From Lentibacillus sp. JNUCC-1 (GTDB lineage: Bacteria > Bacillota > Bacilli > Bacillales > Amphibacillaceae): 64,000 bases of DNA. Positions 8,581 through 16,886 of this stretch are shown here, one piece after another (the first letter of the stretch is position 1; every line of letters starts with the position of its first letter). The position numbers were made by a program, and so were the translations under genes. The stretch is taken from contig NZ_WHOH01000001.1 in the NCBI RefSeq assembly GCF_009741735.1, positions 1,984,001-2,048,000 of the forward strand, given 5' to 3'. A model generated the notes under the pieces. That model was not told the DNA's origin. It did not search any database and saw only the letters and a program-made list of their open reading frames with translations.

Positions 8581-8653
8581 GAGCCATTAGCTCAGCCGGT
8601 AGAGCATCTGACTTTTAATCAGAGGGTCGGAGGTTCGAATCCTCCATGGCTCA
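8581..8653 (+). tRNA. tRNA-Lys (TTT)
   Basis: Acceptor GAGCCAT pairs with ATGGCTC, the anticodon loop is CTTTTAA (TTT) and the T arm contains GGTTCGAATCC. Unlike the other tRNAs here, the discriminator A is followed by TCA rather than CCA, so the CCA tail must be added or repaired after transcription. Confidence 0.94.
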
Positions 8654-8685
8654 TCAAATTTGATAGAATAAGCTTAAAAAGATAT

Positions 8686-8726
8686 GAACAAGGTCGTTAA
8701 ATCCATTGACAACCTTGTTCATTTGC
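8686..8726 (+). terminator. Candidate terminator of the tRNA operon
   Basis: GAACAAGGT pairs with ACCTTGTTC around a 17-base loop, followed by a weak T-containing tail (ATTTGCATTT). The position suits the end of the operon, but the U tract is poor. Confidence 0.45.
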
Positions 8727-8801
8727 ATTTATGGAGATATTTCACCATAATGGATACAGCTAAAAGCAAATTTCCTATATAATAAAGATAAGAAAAAATC
8801 G

Positions 8802-8830
8802 TTCACTTCATGGACGGTTTGTTTTATAAT
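8802..8830 (+). promoter_or_regulatory. Candidate promoter of the mevalonate operon
   Basis: TTCACT (8802-8807), a 17-bp spacer and a perfect TATAAT (8825-8830), about 73 bp upstream of the HMG-CoA reductase start. Another TATAAT at 8777-8782 lacks a good -35. Confidence 0.5.
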
Positions 8831-8902
8831 GAAATTTAGCGATTATAAATGAATGTGCATAAATATAACGGTTATAAACAAATATGCCAAAGGATGAATT
8901 AA

Positions 8903-10192
8903 ATGAAGACGTCTAGGATTCCTGGTTTTTACAATATGGATGTAGAGGAACGGAGACAGCTGCTGCAGAAAATGAATGTCGTTTCAGACGAACATGCAGA
9001 TTATTTATTTTCTAAAGAGCCTTTGTCTTTGGATACAGCAGATCACATGGTCGAAAACGTTATAGGGACTTTTCCGCTTCCGCTCGGTCTTGGTCTGAAC
9101 TTTTTGATCAATAATAAAGAATATATTGTTCCCATGGCCATTGAGGAGCCTTCTGTTGTTGCCTCAGCCAGCCATATTGCAAAAATTGTTCGGACAGCGG
9201 GCGGCTTTAAAACAGAAGCTACGGACAGGGTTATGATTGGACAAATACAAGTAGTCGGCTGTGAAGACATGACAGCCGCAAAAGATGCCCTGCTGAGTGC
9301 ACGCGATGAGCTCATTGCCGCTGCGAATGAAGCATATCCGAGTCTTGTCAAACGCGGAGGAGGGGCTGAAGACTTTGATGTGCGTCTGCTGAACGCGTCG
9401 TCTGATTCACCTTATACACAAATGCTTATTGCGCATATATATGTAAATACCTGCGATGCAATGGGGGCGAATATCGTCAATACGATGGTAGAATCACTTG
9501 CGCCTAGTGTAGAAAGTATCACAAAGGGGAAAGTATACTTACGGATCTTATCAAATTTGCCTGACCGCTGCCTGGCACGTGCTAAATGTGTCATCCCGCC
9601 ATCGCTTCTTGCAAGCGAAGGATTCTCGGGAGAAGAGGTTCGGGATGGGGTCGTATTGGCGTATGAATTCGCTGATTCAGATCCGTATCGTGCCGTTACC
9701 CATAATAAAGGCACTATGAATGGTATTGACCCCGTCGTCATAGCAACAGGAAACGACTGGCGGGCGGTAGAGGCTGGCGCACATGCCTATGCTGCCAGAC
9801 ATGGTCATTATGGGTCCATGACAAAATGGTCTGTGGATCAAGACGGGAATTTGGTAGGTGAACTTGAACTGCCGATGTCAGTTGGAACAGTGGGCGGTTC
9901 AATAAATGTCCACCCGATGTCGAAGTTGTCGCTTGAACTTCTTGATGTAGAGTCTGCAAGCGAACTTGGTCAAGTCATGGTGGCTGTCGGGTTGGCTCAG
10001 AACCTCGGAGCCTTGAAAGCACTTGTGACAGAAGGAATTCAAAAAGGGCATATGGCTCTTCACTCTCGTTCTGTTGCCGTTGCGGCCGGAGCTACAGGGG
10101 AGATGGTAGATATGATTAGTAAACAAATGATTGAAGCAGAAGATATCCGTGTAGGTAAAGCACAACAATTACTGGAAGTGTACAAACGATGA
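8903..10192 (+). CDS. mvaA: Hydroxymethylglutaryl-CoA reductase, class II (degradative-type fold)
   Basis: 429 residues. Class II HMG-CoA reductase motifs are visible: EEPSVVASASH (catalytic Glu region, about 80-90), CDAMGANIVNTM, a Lys/Asp region around GIDPVVIATGNDWRA, and a C-terminal His in GHMALHSRS. In Gram-positive bacteria this class makes mevalonate from HMG-CoA for isoprenoid synthesis. It is the first gene of a four-gene operon and its stop overlaps the mevalonate kinase start by 4 bp. HMG-CoA synthase is not in the window. Confidence 0.95.
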   Translation: MKTSRIPGFYNMDVEERRQLLQKMNVVSDEHADYLFSKEPLSLDTADHMVENVIGTFPLPLGLGLNFLINNKEYIVPMAIEEPSVVASASHIAKIVRTAGGFKTEATDRVMIGQIQVVGCEDMTAAKDALLSARDELIAAANEAYPSLVKRGGGAEDFDVRLLNASSDSPYTQMLIAHIYVNTCDAMGANIVNTMVESLAPSVESITKGKVYLRILSNLPDRCLARAKCVIPPSLLASEGFSGEEVRDGVVLAYEFADSDPYRAVTHNKGTMNGIDPVVIATGNDWRAVEAGAHAYAARHGHYGSMTKWSVDQDGNLVGELELPMSVGTVGGSINVHPMSKLSLELLDVESASELGQVMVAVGLAQNLGALKALVTEGIQKGHMALHSRSVAVAAGATGEMVDMISKQMIEAEDIRVGKAQQLLEVYKR

Positions 10193-11178
10193 GCGCAGAA
10201 AAAGCTGCAACAACGGAAAAGACAGCAACAGGGGTTGCCCACAGCAAACTGATCTTAATCGGTGAGCATGCGGTTGTACACGGACAACCAGCTATCGCAA
10301 TCCCATTTCCACTTGTTGGTGTTGAAGCTGTTGTTGAATATGTCCCTGGAACTGTCAAAATCGACAGCACGTTTTACTATGGTCCAATGTATCATGCACC
10401 GGAAAACCTGCAAGGCATTGTGAACTGCATGACGGAAACGATGAAGTATCTTGGTATACCGGAAGAAGATCTGCTGATCCGCATTCACTCTTCCATCCCG
10501 CCGGGGAAAGGGCTTGGGTCTAGCGCGTCTGTAGCAATTGCTGTTGTGAAATCGTTGTTCGCATACGCTGACAAGCCTTATACAGAAGCAGAGCTTCTGA
10601 AAATGGCAAATGTCGCCGAGACGTATGCCCATGGTTCGCCCAGCGGAATTGACACATTGACAATAACTTCTGAGACGCCGGTTTGGTATGAGAAAGAAAG
10701 TCCGTTTGACCATATTAAGTTAAGTGATGACTTTCATTTCATTGTGGCAGATTCGGGGCGTGTGGGTGATACCCGGCAATCCGTTGAATCGGTTGCCCGC
10801 CTCCTTAAGAAAACGCCGCAGAAGATTCAATCGAAAATCGACAGAATCGGTGAATTAACCCATCAGGCAAAACATGCACTGGAAAAAGCAGGTAAGCAAC
10901 TTCTGGGACATCTTTTAAACGAAGCGCAGAAAGAACTGGAAGCACTTGGTGTCAGTGACGCCGGGCTGAACAGGCTCATCTATTTTGCCCGTCAAGAAGG
11001 CGCACTCGGCGCCAAACTGACAGGCGGCGGTAATGGCGGTTGTATTATAGCGTTGGCTAAAAACGAACTTCACTCCGCCCAAATATCAGAAAAGCTTAAA
11101 AAACTGGGAGCAACGGCAGTCTGGTCTTTTTCATTAAAAAGAGATGATTCGCATGATGGCCATACACGGTCATTGTAG
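10189..11178 (+). CDS. mvk: Mevalonate kinase
   Basis: 329-residue GHMP kinase. Motifs: substrate-binding KLILIGEHAVVHGQPAIA near residue 20, the ATP loop PPGKGLGSSASVAIAV near 105 and the C-terminal KLTGGGNGGC near 280. It phosphorylates mevalonate at the 5 position. Its start overlaps the HMG-CoA reductase stop (ATGA), which indicates coupled translation. Confidence 0.95.
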   Translation: MSAEKAATTEKTATGVAHSKLILIGEHAVVHGQPAIAIPFPLVGVEAVVEYVPGTVKIDSTFYYGPMYHAPENLQGIVNCMTETMKYLGIPEEDLLIRIHSSIPPGKGLGSSASVAIAVVKSLFAYADKPYTEAELLKMANVAETYAHGSPSGIDTLTITSETPVWYEKESPFDHIKLSDDFHFIVADSGRVGDTRQSVESVARLLKKTPQKIQSKIDRIGELTHQAKHALEKAGKQLLGHLLNEAQKELEALGVSDAGLNRLIYFARQEGALGAKLTGGGNGGCIIALAKNELHSAQISEKLKKLGATAVWSFSLKRDDSHDGHTRSL

Positions 11179-11197
11179 ATGAGAAAAGGGGATACGT

Positions 11198-12178
11198 ATG
11201 AAAGCAACAGCTAAGGCGCATACAAATATTGCCTTGATAAAATATTGGGGGAAGCGCAATGAACAGCTGATATTGCCGACCAATAACAGCCTTTCCCTGA
11301 CACTTGATGGATTTTATACGGAAACGACTGTCCATTTCCGTTCAGATCTGGCACAGGATATTTTTTACTTGAATGACACGGTTGTGACTGGAGAAGCGTA
11401 CAACCGTGTAACTCATTTTCTTAACTTGGTACGAGAACAGTTCGGTCATAAAAAGCTGTATGCAGATGTGCGTTCTGTCAATGCAGTTCCGACAGCAGCG
11501 GGGTTTGCTTCGTCCGCTTCAGGATTTGCGGCGCTTGCTTCAGCCTCTGTTAAAGCACTTGGTGCTGACGTTGAAAATGATGAGTTGTCACGGTTAACCC
11601 GCCGCGGCTCAGGTTCAGCATGCCGTTCTATTTACGGTGGTTTTGTTGAGTGGGAGAAAGGCACAAAGGAAGACGGCTCTGATTCGTTTGCCGTTCCTAT
11701 TGCTCCGGCTGATCACTGGGATGTCCGCGTTGCAGCGGCTGTTTTGAATCCTACAGAGAAAAAGGTTTCAAGCCGTGCCGGTATGAAACGGACTGTGGAT
11801 ACATCGCTGTTTTACCAAGGATGGCTCGATGGAATCCCGCAAGACTTAGCTGACATAAAAGCAGGTATTGCTGATCGTGATTTTGAGAAGGTCGGATCAA
11901 TTGCAGAAGCCAACTGTTTGCGGATGCATGCCACCACACTTGGCGCAAATCCGCCTTTTACATATTGGAACTACCTGACCATGCAAGTTATGGAAACAGT
12001 GCGTGAGCTACGTGAACAAGGGATTCCTGCATATTTTACAATCGACGCCGGTCCGAATGTTAAAGTGCTTTATTTACCTGAAAATGAAGCGAGAGTAGAG
12101 CATGCACTTCGAGAGCTTTCCGGGGTTAATGATGTTATCTTAAGTCGGGCAGGCGGACCTGTTACTTATCAGAATTAG
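11198..12178 (+). CDS. mvaD: Diphosphomevalonate decarboxylase
   Basis: 326 residues. The N terminus carries the family signature AHTNIALIKYWGKR and the GHMP ATP loop is PTAAGFASSASGFAAL (about 104-119). The segment RRGSGSACRSIYGGFVEW is typical of the decarboxylase. It converts mevalonate diphosphate to isopentenyl diphosphate using ATP. It sits 19 bp after the kinase, with a GAAAAGGGGA ribosome binding site. Confidence 0.95.
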   Translation: MKATAKAHTNIALIKYWGKRNEQLILPTNNSLSLTLDGFYTETTVHFRSDLAQDIFYLNDTVVTGEAYNRVTHFLNLVREQFGHKKLYADVRSVNAVPTAAGFASSASGFAALASASVKALGADVENDELSRLTRRGSGSACRSIYGGFVEWEKGTKEDGSDSFAVPIAPADHWDVRVAAAVLNPTEKKVSSRAGMKRTVDTSLFYQGWLDGIPQDLADIKAGIADRDFEKVGSIAEANCLRMHATTLGANPPFTYWNYLTMQVMETVRELREQGIPAYFTIDAGPNVKVLYLPENEARVEHALRELSGVNDVILSRAGGPVTYQN

Positions 12179-12190
12179 GGGTTGAACGAT

Positions 12191-13300
12191 GTGTCGAACT
12201 TGCCGCTTACAGTAAAAGCACCTGGAAAATTGATGATCGCGGGAGAGTTCGCGGTTCTGGAGCCTCATTACAAGTTAATTGTAATGGCTGCTGACCGCTA
12301 TGTCAGTACAACCGTCGAAGAAAGCGATACCAACACCATCACCCTCGAAAACTTTGGATTGGAAAATATCCAATGGTTCTATACGGATGGAGCCGTCACA
12401 ATGGCTTCTGAAGACAACCGGTTCCGTTACACGGCCTCTGCTTTAGAAATGGTTTGTAATTATTTGCAAGAACAGCGCATTGCCATACGTTCGATTCATT
12501 TAACAATCAAAAGTGAATTGGATGATCCAAGCGGGAAGAAATATGGACTCGGTTCGAGTGCGGCGGTTGTGACGTCTGTCATTTCAGCTATGCTTCACGC
12601 CCATCTCAATGAAACACCGGATCCAAAGCTGGTGTTTAAACTGGCGGCAGTTACTCATGTGGTTGTTCAAGGCAATGGATCAGGCGCCGATGTAGCCGCA
12701 TCAGCTTATGGCGGCTTTATCGAATATGTATCATTTCAAGCTGACTGGCTGATTGATCAATTTGAAAAAACAACCACGTTGACTCAGCTTATTGAAACAC
12801 CTTGGGAATACCTGTCTATTCAACCATTTAAGCTGCCGGAGCACATTCACATGGCTATCGGCTGGACGGGTTCACCTGCTTCAACAGGCCAGTTGGTGAA
12901 CCAGATTCTTTCACTGAAAAAGAGAAACCCTGTAGCTTACACTCGCTTTTTGAAAGCCAGCCAAGAAGCGGTCAATGCATTCATCCATGGTGCTCAAAGT
13001 AATGATATAGCACTTCTGCAGCAAGGCGTCCTGAATAATCGCATAGCTTTGGCGCGTGTAGGCAGTGATGCTGGTGTGGAAATTGAAACACATATGCTGG
13101 CTGTCCTCAGCGATCTTGCTGAAGCAGAAGGCGGGGCAGGGAAGTCATCGGGAGCTGGAGGCGGTGACTGTGGCATTGCATTCATGACAACAAAAGCACA
13201 AGTCGATCGTCTCAGTGCATCGTGGCATGAAGCAGGGATTGAAAGTTTGCCGCTGAAGATGGCGCCACGAGGAGCTGCAATAACAAACAAACCAAACTGA
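12191..13300 (+). CDS. Phosphomevalonate kinase
   Basis: 369-residue GHMP kinase with the motifs GKLMIAGEFAVLEP, KYGLGSSAAVVTSV and, near the C terminus, GGAGKSSGAGGGDCGIA, as in Gram-positive phosphomevalonate kinases. It completes the three ATP-dependent steps from mevalonate to isopentenyl diphosphate. A TTG at 12182 opens the frame, but it touches the AGGGG site, so GTG 12191 is the better start. Last gene of the operon; no terminator is obvious before rocF. Confidence 0.93.
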   Translation: MSNLPLTVKAPGKLMIAGEFAVLEPHYKLIVMAADRYVSTTVEESDTNTITLENFGLENIQWFYTDGAVTMASEDNRFRYTASALEMVCNYLQEQRIAIRSIHLTIKSELDDPSGKKYGLGSSAAVVTSVISAMLHAHLNETPDPKLVFKLAAVTHVVVQGNGSGADVAASAYGGFIEYVSFQADWLIDQFEKTTTLTQLIETPWEYLSIQPFKLPEHIHMAIGWTGSPASTGQLVNQILSLKKRNPVAYTRFLKASQEAVNAFIHGAQSNDIALLQQGVLNNRIALARVGSDAGVEIETHMLAVLSDLAEAEGGAGKSSGAGGGDCGIAFMTTKAQVDRLSASWHEAGIESLPLKMAPRGAAITNKPN

Positions 13301-13340
13301 CTGGTCACGAGCCGTCAGTTTTAACTGAGGAGTTGTTTAA

Positions 13341-14243
13341 ATGAACAAGCAGATTTCATTAATTGGCATGCCTATGGATCTGGGTCAGCTCAGACGCGGT
13401 GTTGACATGGGACCAAGTGCCATGAGATATGCCGGTATTACAGAACAATTGAAAGCGTTAAATTATACCATATACGATCAGGGCGATATCCCTGTGGAAC
13501 GTCCTGATACATATGAAACCGCCGTTGACGAGAAGCTGAAGCACCTGGAACAGATTACAGCTGCCAACGAAAAATTGGCACGTCTTGTTGACAAGGAAGT
13601 AGAGGAAGGGCGATTCCCGCTTGTTTTGGGTGGTGACCACAGCATTGCGATTGGAACGCTGGCCGGTGTTTCAAAGCACTATGAGAACCTCGGAGTCATC
13701 TGGTATGATGCTCACGGTGATCTGAATACAGATAAAACCTCCCCTTCTGGCAATATCCATGGCATGCCGCTCGCAGCAAGTCTTGGACTTGGAGCTGAAC
13801 AGCTGACACATGTCCTTGACTATGCCCCAAAAGTGAAACCAGAAAATCTTGTTATTGTCGGAGCAAGGGATTTAGATCCAGGGGAAAAATCCCTCATCAG
13901 AGAAAAAGGTATTAAAGTGTATACGATGCACGAAATCGATCGAATGGGTATGTCTCAAGTCATGAGCGAAACGATCGCTTATTTAAAGGAACGGACGGAC
14001 GGGGTACATTTAAGTCTTGATCTTGACGGACTGGACCCTTCAGAAGCACCTGGCGTCGGCACGCCGGTGATCGGCGGCTTGTCTTACAGGGAAAGCCATC
14101 TCGCCATGGAAATGCTTGCAGAAGCTGATATTCTGACTTCAGCTGAATTCGTGGAGGTTAATCCAATTCTCGATGAGAAAAACAAAACTGCAAAAGTTGC
14201 AGTTGGCTTGGTCGGTTCTTTATTTGGAGAAAAGCTTAAATAG
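13341..14243 (+). CDS. rocF: Arginase
   Basis: 300 residues, the standard length. Manganese-binding motifs are present: GGDHSIAIG, DAHGDLNT and SLDLDGLDP. It hydrolyses arginine to ornithine and urea. It lies 40 bp after the mevalonate operon with its own GAGGAG site. In Bacillus rocF also neighbours sigW, so this is conserved synteny with the mevalonate genes added upstream. Confidence 0.95.
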   Translation: MNKQISLIGMPMDLGQLRRGVDMGPSAMRYAGITEQLKALNYTIYDQGDIPVERPDTYETAVDEKLKHLEQITAANEKLARLVDKEVEEGRFPLVLGGDHSIAIGTLAGVSKHYENLGVIWYDAHGDLNTDKTSPSGNIHGMPLAASLGLGAEQLTHVLDYAPKVKPENLVIVGARDLDPGEKSLIREKGIKVYTMHEIDRMGMSQVMSETIAYLKERTDGVHLSLDLDGLDPSEAPGVGTPVIGGLSYRESHLAMEMLAEADILTSAEFVEVNPILDEKNKTAKVAVGLVGSLFGEKLK

Positions 14244-14249
14244 GACCAT

Positions 14250-14288
14250 AAAAAAAGACATTAAATATCCCATTTGATGTCTTTTTTT
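14250..14288 (+). terminator. Bidirectional terminator between rocF and the Spo0E-like gene
   Basis: AAAAAAAGACAT pairs with ATGTCTTTTTTT around a short loop. The A and T tracts on both sides allow use from either strand. Confidence 0.9.
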
Positions 14289-14318
14289 ACCCTATTTTAT
14301 CTAATGTTTGTGTTTGTT

Positions 14319-14507
14319 CTATTGATGTTTGATCGTGTCAGAGGCCTTTTCCTTCTCAGTTATTAAGCTGCGGTATTCATTCAATAGACCATCCAGATAT
14401 TCACTTGCTTCAAGGACTGGCGCTGAATTCAGACCATATTGAAGGCCTAACGCAATCATTTCTTGCCTTGCGCTGGCAATTTTCTCTGCAAGAGTGGATA
14501 TATCCAT
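14319..14507 (-). CDS. Spo0E-like aspartyl-phosphate phosphatase
   Basis: 62 residues matching the Spo0E family: an N-terminal helix (LAEKIASARQEMIALGLQYG) and the signature ASEYLDGLLNEY, a variant of the SQELD motif. Members dephosphorylate Spo0A-P and so delay sporulation. An upstream extension exists in the frame, but the strong GGGGAGGGG at 14511-14520 places the start at the ATG 14505-14507. The location beside sigW matches other Bacillaceae. Confidence 0.8.
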   Translation of the reverse strand: MDISTLAEKIASARQEMIALGLQYGLNSAPVLEASEYLDGLLNEYRSLITEKEKASDTIKHQ

Positions 14508-14609
14508 TAGACCCCTCCCCATCTCTTGATACTCCTCATAATAAATTATATACTTTAAAAAAACAACCAAGAAGATTGCCTGAAGCCAACTAAATAAATA
14601 TAACGAATA

Positions 14610-14636
14610 TGGAACCTTATGACCGGTAGAGCCGTA
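14610..14636 (+). promoter_or_regulatory. Autoregulatory sigma-W type promoter upstream of sigW
   Basis: TGGAACC at 14610-14616 and CGTA at 14633-14636 match the sigma-W consensus (TGAAAC, about 16-17 bp, CGTA). This fits the known autoregulation of sigW in Bacillus. Confidence 0.75.
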
Positions 14637-14669
14637 TTATAGGTACCGCATACTGAGCGGAGGATAGAC

Positions 14670-15233
14670 ATGGATTCAATGATAAAAGATAAAATTATTC
14701 AAGTGAAAAAAGGGGATCAAACTGCTTTTGAGGATGTGGTATCGTATTTCCAGCACAGGATTTATTATCATTGTTACCGGATGCTGGGAAATGCACATGA
14801 AGCGGAGGATATTGCACAGGAAACGTTTATACGTGCCTATGTTAACATTCATTCATTTGATGAGCACCGCAAATTCTCTACCTGGCTGTACCGAATCGCA
14901 ACAAATTTGACCATCGACAGACTTCGGAAACGAAAACCCGATTTCTATTTGGATGCAGAAATTAAAGGTGCAGAAGGCCTCGATATGTATTCACAGCTGG
15001 CAAGCGATGATCCGCTGCCTCAGAAAGAAGTTGAGAATATAGAGCTTCAGGATGAAATCCAGTTCGCCATAAGAGAACTGCCCCCGCATTACCGCAGTAC
15101 CATTACTTTAAGGTATCTGGAGGAATTTTCATTGAATGAGATCAGTGAAATACTTGATGTGCCACTTGGTACAGTTAAAACCAGAATACATCGGGGCAGA
15201 GAAATATTGCGGGAGAAACTTCGTCATGTGTAA
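14670..15233 (+). CDS. sigW: ECF RNA polymerase sigma factor SigW
   Basis: 187 residues. Region 2 contains HEAEDIAQETFIRAYVNI and FSTWLYRIATNLTIDRLRKRK. Region 4 contains LPPHYRSTITLRYLEEFSLNEIS followed by VPLGTVKTRIHRGREILR. Sigma-W controls the response to envelope stress and antimicrobial peptides. It is followed 15 bp later by its anti-sigma factor, in the same order as in Bacillus subtilis. Confidence 0.96.
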   Translation: MDSMIKDKIIQVKKGDQTAFEDVVSYFQHRIYYHCYRMLGNAHEAEDIAQETFIRAYVNIHSFDEHRKFSTWLYRIATNLTIDRLRKRKPDFYLDAEIKGAEGLDMYSQLASDDPLPQKEVENIELQDEIQFAIRELPPHYRSTITLRYLEEFSLNEISEILDVPLGTVKTRIHRGREILREKLRHV

Positions 15234-15248
15234 AGGAGTGTGGTCCAG

Positions 15249-15944
15249 ATGAGTTGCAATAATGAAGCAAAAAAGCTGATGCATAAATATTTGGATGGAG
15301 ACCTGTCCCATAATGAACAAAATGAATTACGTACGCATCTGGAAACTTGTGAAGCCTGTCAAGCACACTTTCATGAATTAAAGCGTACCATTACCTTAAT
15401 TCAAGGGCAGAAGTCGGAACAAATCAAAGCCCCGTCCGGGTTTGCTGCGGGTGTTATGGACCAATTGCCCGCAGAGAAAAAACGGTACAAATATATGCGC
15501 TGGTTCAGGATGCACCCCGTGCTTACAGCGGCTGCGATCTTTCTCGTGTTGATGTTTGGCGGCATGTTTTCAGAATGGAATAAAGACCAAGAGCTTGTCG
15601 TTTCCAAGCAGGAGAATCTCTTAATTGAAGGGGATACAGTGATTGTTCCGGAAGGCGTGACTGTAGAAGGGGATCTTGTGATCAAAAACGGCAATTTAGA
15701 AATAAAAGGCAAAATTGACGGTGATGTCACCCTGATTAACGGGTCTCTGATTAAACAAAACGAGCCATTAAACGGTGATGGGCTAATGGCTTCAGTTGGT
15801 GAAATCAATGGGGAGTTTAAAGAGATTGACCAGGTTTTTGAATGGATGTGGTATCACATCAAGAACATTGCAGTAGGCGTGACCTCCATTGGGGACCCTC
15901 TAATTAAGCGCACACCCGGCTGGCATCAACTGAATCGGCTATAG
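15249..15944 (+). CDS. rsiW: Anti-sigma-W factor RsiW
   Basis: 231 residues. The N-terminal zinc anti-sigma domain has the H-x3-C-x2-C pattern (HLETCEACQAHF), a membrane span lies near residues 92-110, and the extracytoplasmic domain resembles B. subtilis RsiW (VPEGVTVEGDLVIKNG, KGKIDGDVTLING). It is slightly longer than the 208-residue B. subtilis protein. AAGGAG at 15233-15238 supports ATG 15249 rather than GTG 15240. It holds SigW inactive until cleaved by regulated intramembrane proteolysis. Confidence 0.93.
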   Translation: MSCNNEAKKLMHKYLDGDLSHNEQNELRTHLETCEACQAHFHELKRTITLIQGQKSEQIKAPSGFAAGVMDQLPAEKKRYKYMRWFRMHPVLTAAAIFLVLMFGGMFSEWNKDQELVVSKQENLLIEGDTVIVPEGVTVEGDLVIKNGNLEIKGKIDGDVTLINGSLIKQNEPLNGDGLMASVGEINGEFKEIDQVFEWMWYHIKNIAVGVTSIGDPLIKRTPGWHQLNRL

Positions 15945-15969
15945 CTGATTCAGTTGATGTTACATTTTT
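15924..15969 (+). terminator. Terminator overlapping the end of rsiW
   Basis: CATCAACTGAATC pairs with GATTCAGTTGATG and is followed by TTACATTTTT. It overlaps the rsiW stop codon region and probably ends the sigW-rsiW transcript before cdaA. Confidence 0.8.
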
Positions 15970-16070
15970 GTGGGCCATAAATCGTTCATTTTTCACGAGC
16001 AAATATGTTATACTAAACGAATGACATCCAATTTATTAAAGGAAATCAGGAGTTAAAAGGACGTGGGAAC

Positions 16071-16886
16071 ATGCTTGATGGGGGAATTGACCTGCTCACT
16101 GTTATACGTATCGCTGTAGATATTACTCTCGTCTGGTATGTTTTATATAAACTTATCATGCTGATCAGAGGGACTAAAGCGATCCAGCTGCTCAAGGGTA
16201 TTGTGGTTGTGTTCGCAGTCAGGCTGCTTAGCTTGCTGTTTGACTTACCGACGATTAAATATTTTACTGCTGAAGCGATATCGTGGGGGTTTATCGTCAT
16301 TGTTATTCTCTTCCAGCCGGAGTTAAGAAGAGCGCTGGAACAACTGGGACGAGGGAATATTTTCGCGAGGAGCTCCAAATCAGAAGAAGAAATGCTTGAA
16401 GAAGTCATTGCAGCTATTGTTGAGTCATGCAATTACATGGCCAAACGCCGTATAGGTGCGTTGATCACCATTGAACGGGAAACTGGAGTTGGGGACTATG
16501 CCGAGACAGGTATAGCAATCGACGGAAAGCTGACCCATCAATTATTAACCAACATATTCACACCGAACACCCCACTTCATGACGGTGCAGTCATCATCAA
16601 ACGTGATGAGATTATAGCTGCAGCCTGTTATCTGCCACTGTCCGAAAGCCCCTTTATTTCTAAAGAGCTCGGTACTCGGCACAGAGCTGCAATGGGCATT
16701 AGTGAAGTCACGGATGCTTTGACAGTTGTTGTATCAGAAGAAACCGGGAGCATTTCCTGTACTAAAAATGGCGAACTGCATAGAGACATGGACCTTGAAG
16801 CCTTCAGACAATTTTTGCAAGAGAACCTGTCCTTAAAAGTCACCGATACACGGACATGGAACTGGAGGGGAAAGAAGAATGGATAA
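16071..16886 (+). CDS. cdaA: Diadenylate cyclase CdaA
   Basis: 271 residues: three N-terminal membrane spans (about 10-75), then a DAC domain with the catalytic motifs DGAVIIKRD and GTRHRAAMG. It makes the second messenger c-di-AMP, which controls potassium and osmolyte uptake. It overlaps cdaR by 8 bp, and cdaR-glmM follow as in Bacillus, where the three products interact. Confidence 0.96.
   Translation: MLDGGIDLLTVIRIAVDITLVWYVLYKLIMLIRGTKAIQLLKGIVVVFAVRLLSLLFDLPTIKYFTAEAISWGFIVIVILFQPELRRALEQLGRGNIFARSSKSEEEMLEEVIAAIVESCNYMAKRRIGALITIERETGVGDYAETGIAIDGKLTHQLLTNIFTPNTPLHDGAVIIKRDEIIAAACYLPLSESPFISKELGTRHRAAMGISEVTDALTVVVSEETGSISCTKNGELHRDMDLEAFRQFLQENLSLKVTDTRTWNWRGKKNG

Noticed and set aside
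8422..8653. tRNA-Lys interrupted by an intron
   Set aside because: The 5' half is fully repeated in the downstream gene, which is complete on its own; a duplication explains it better than an intron.
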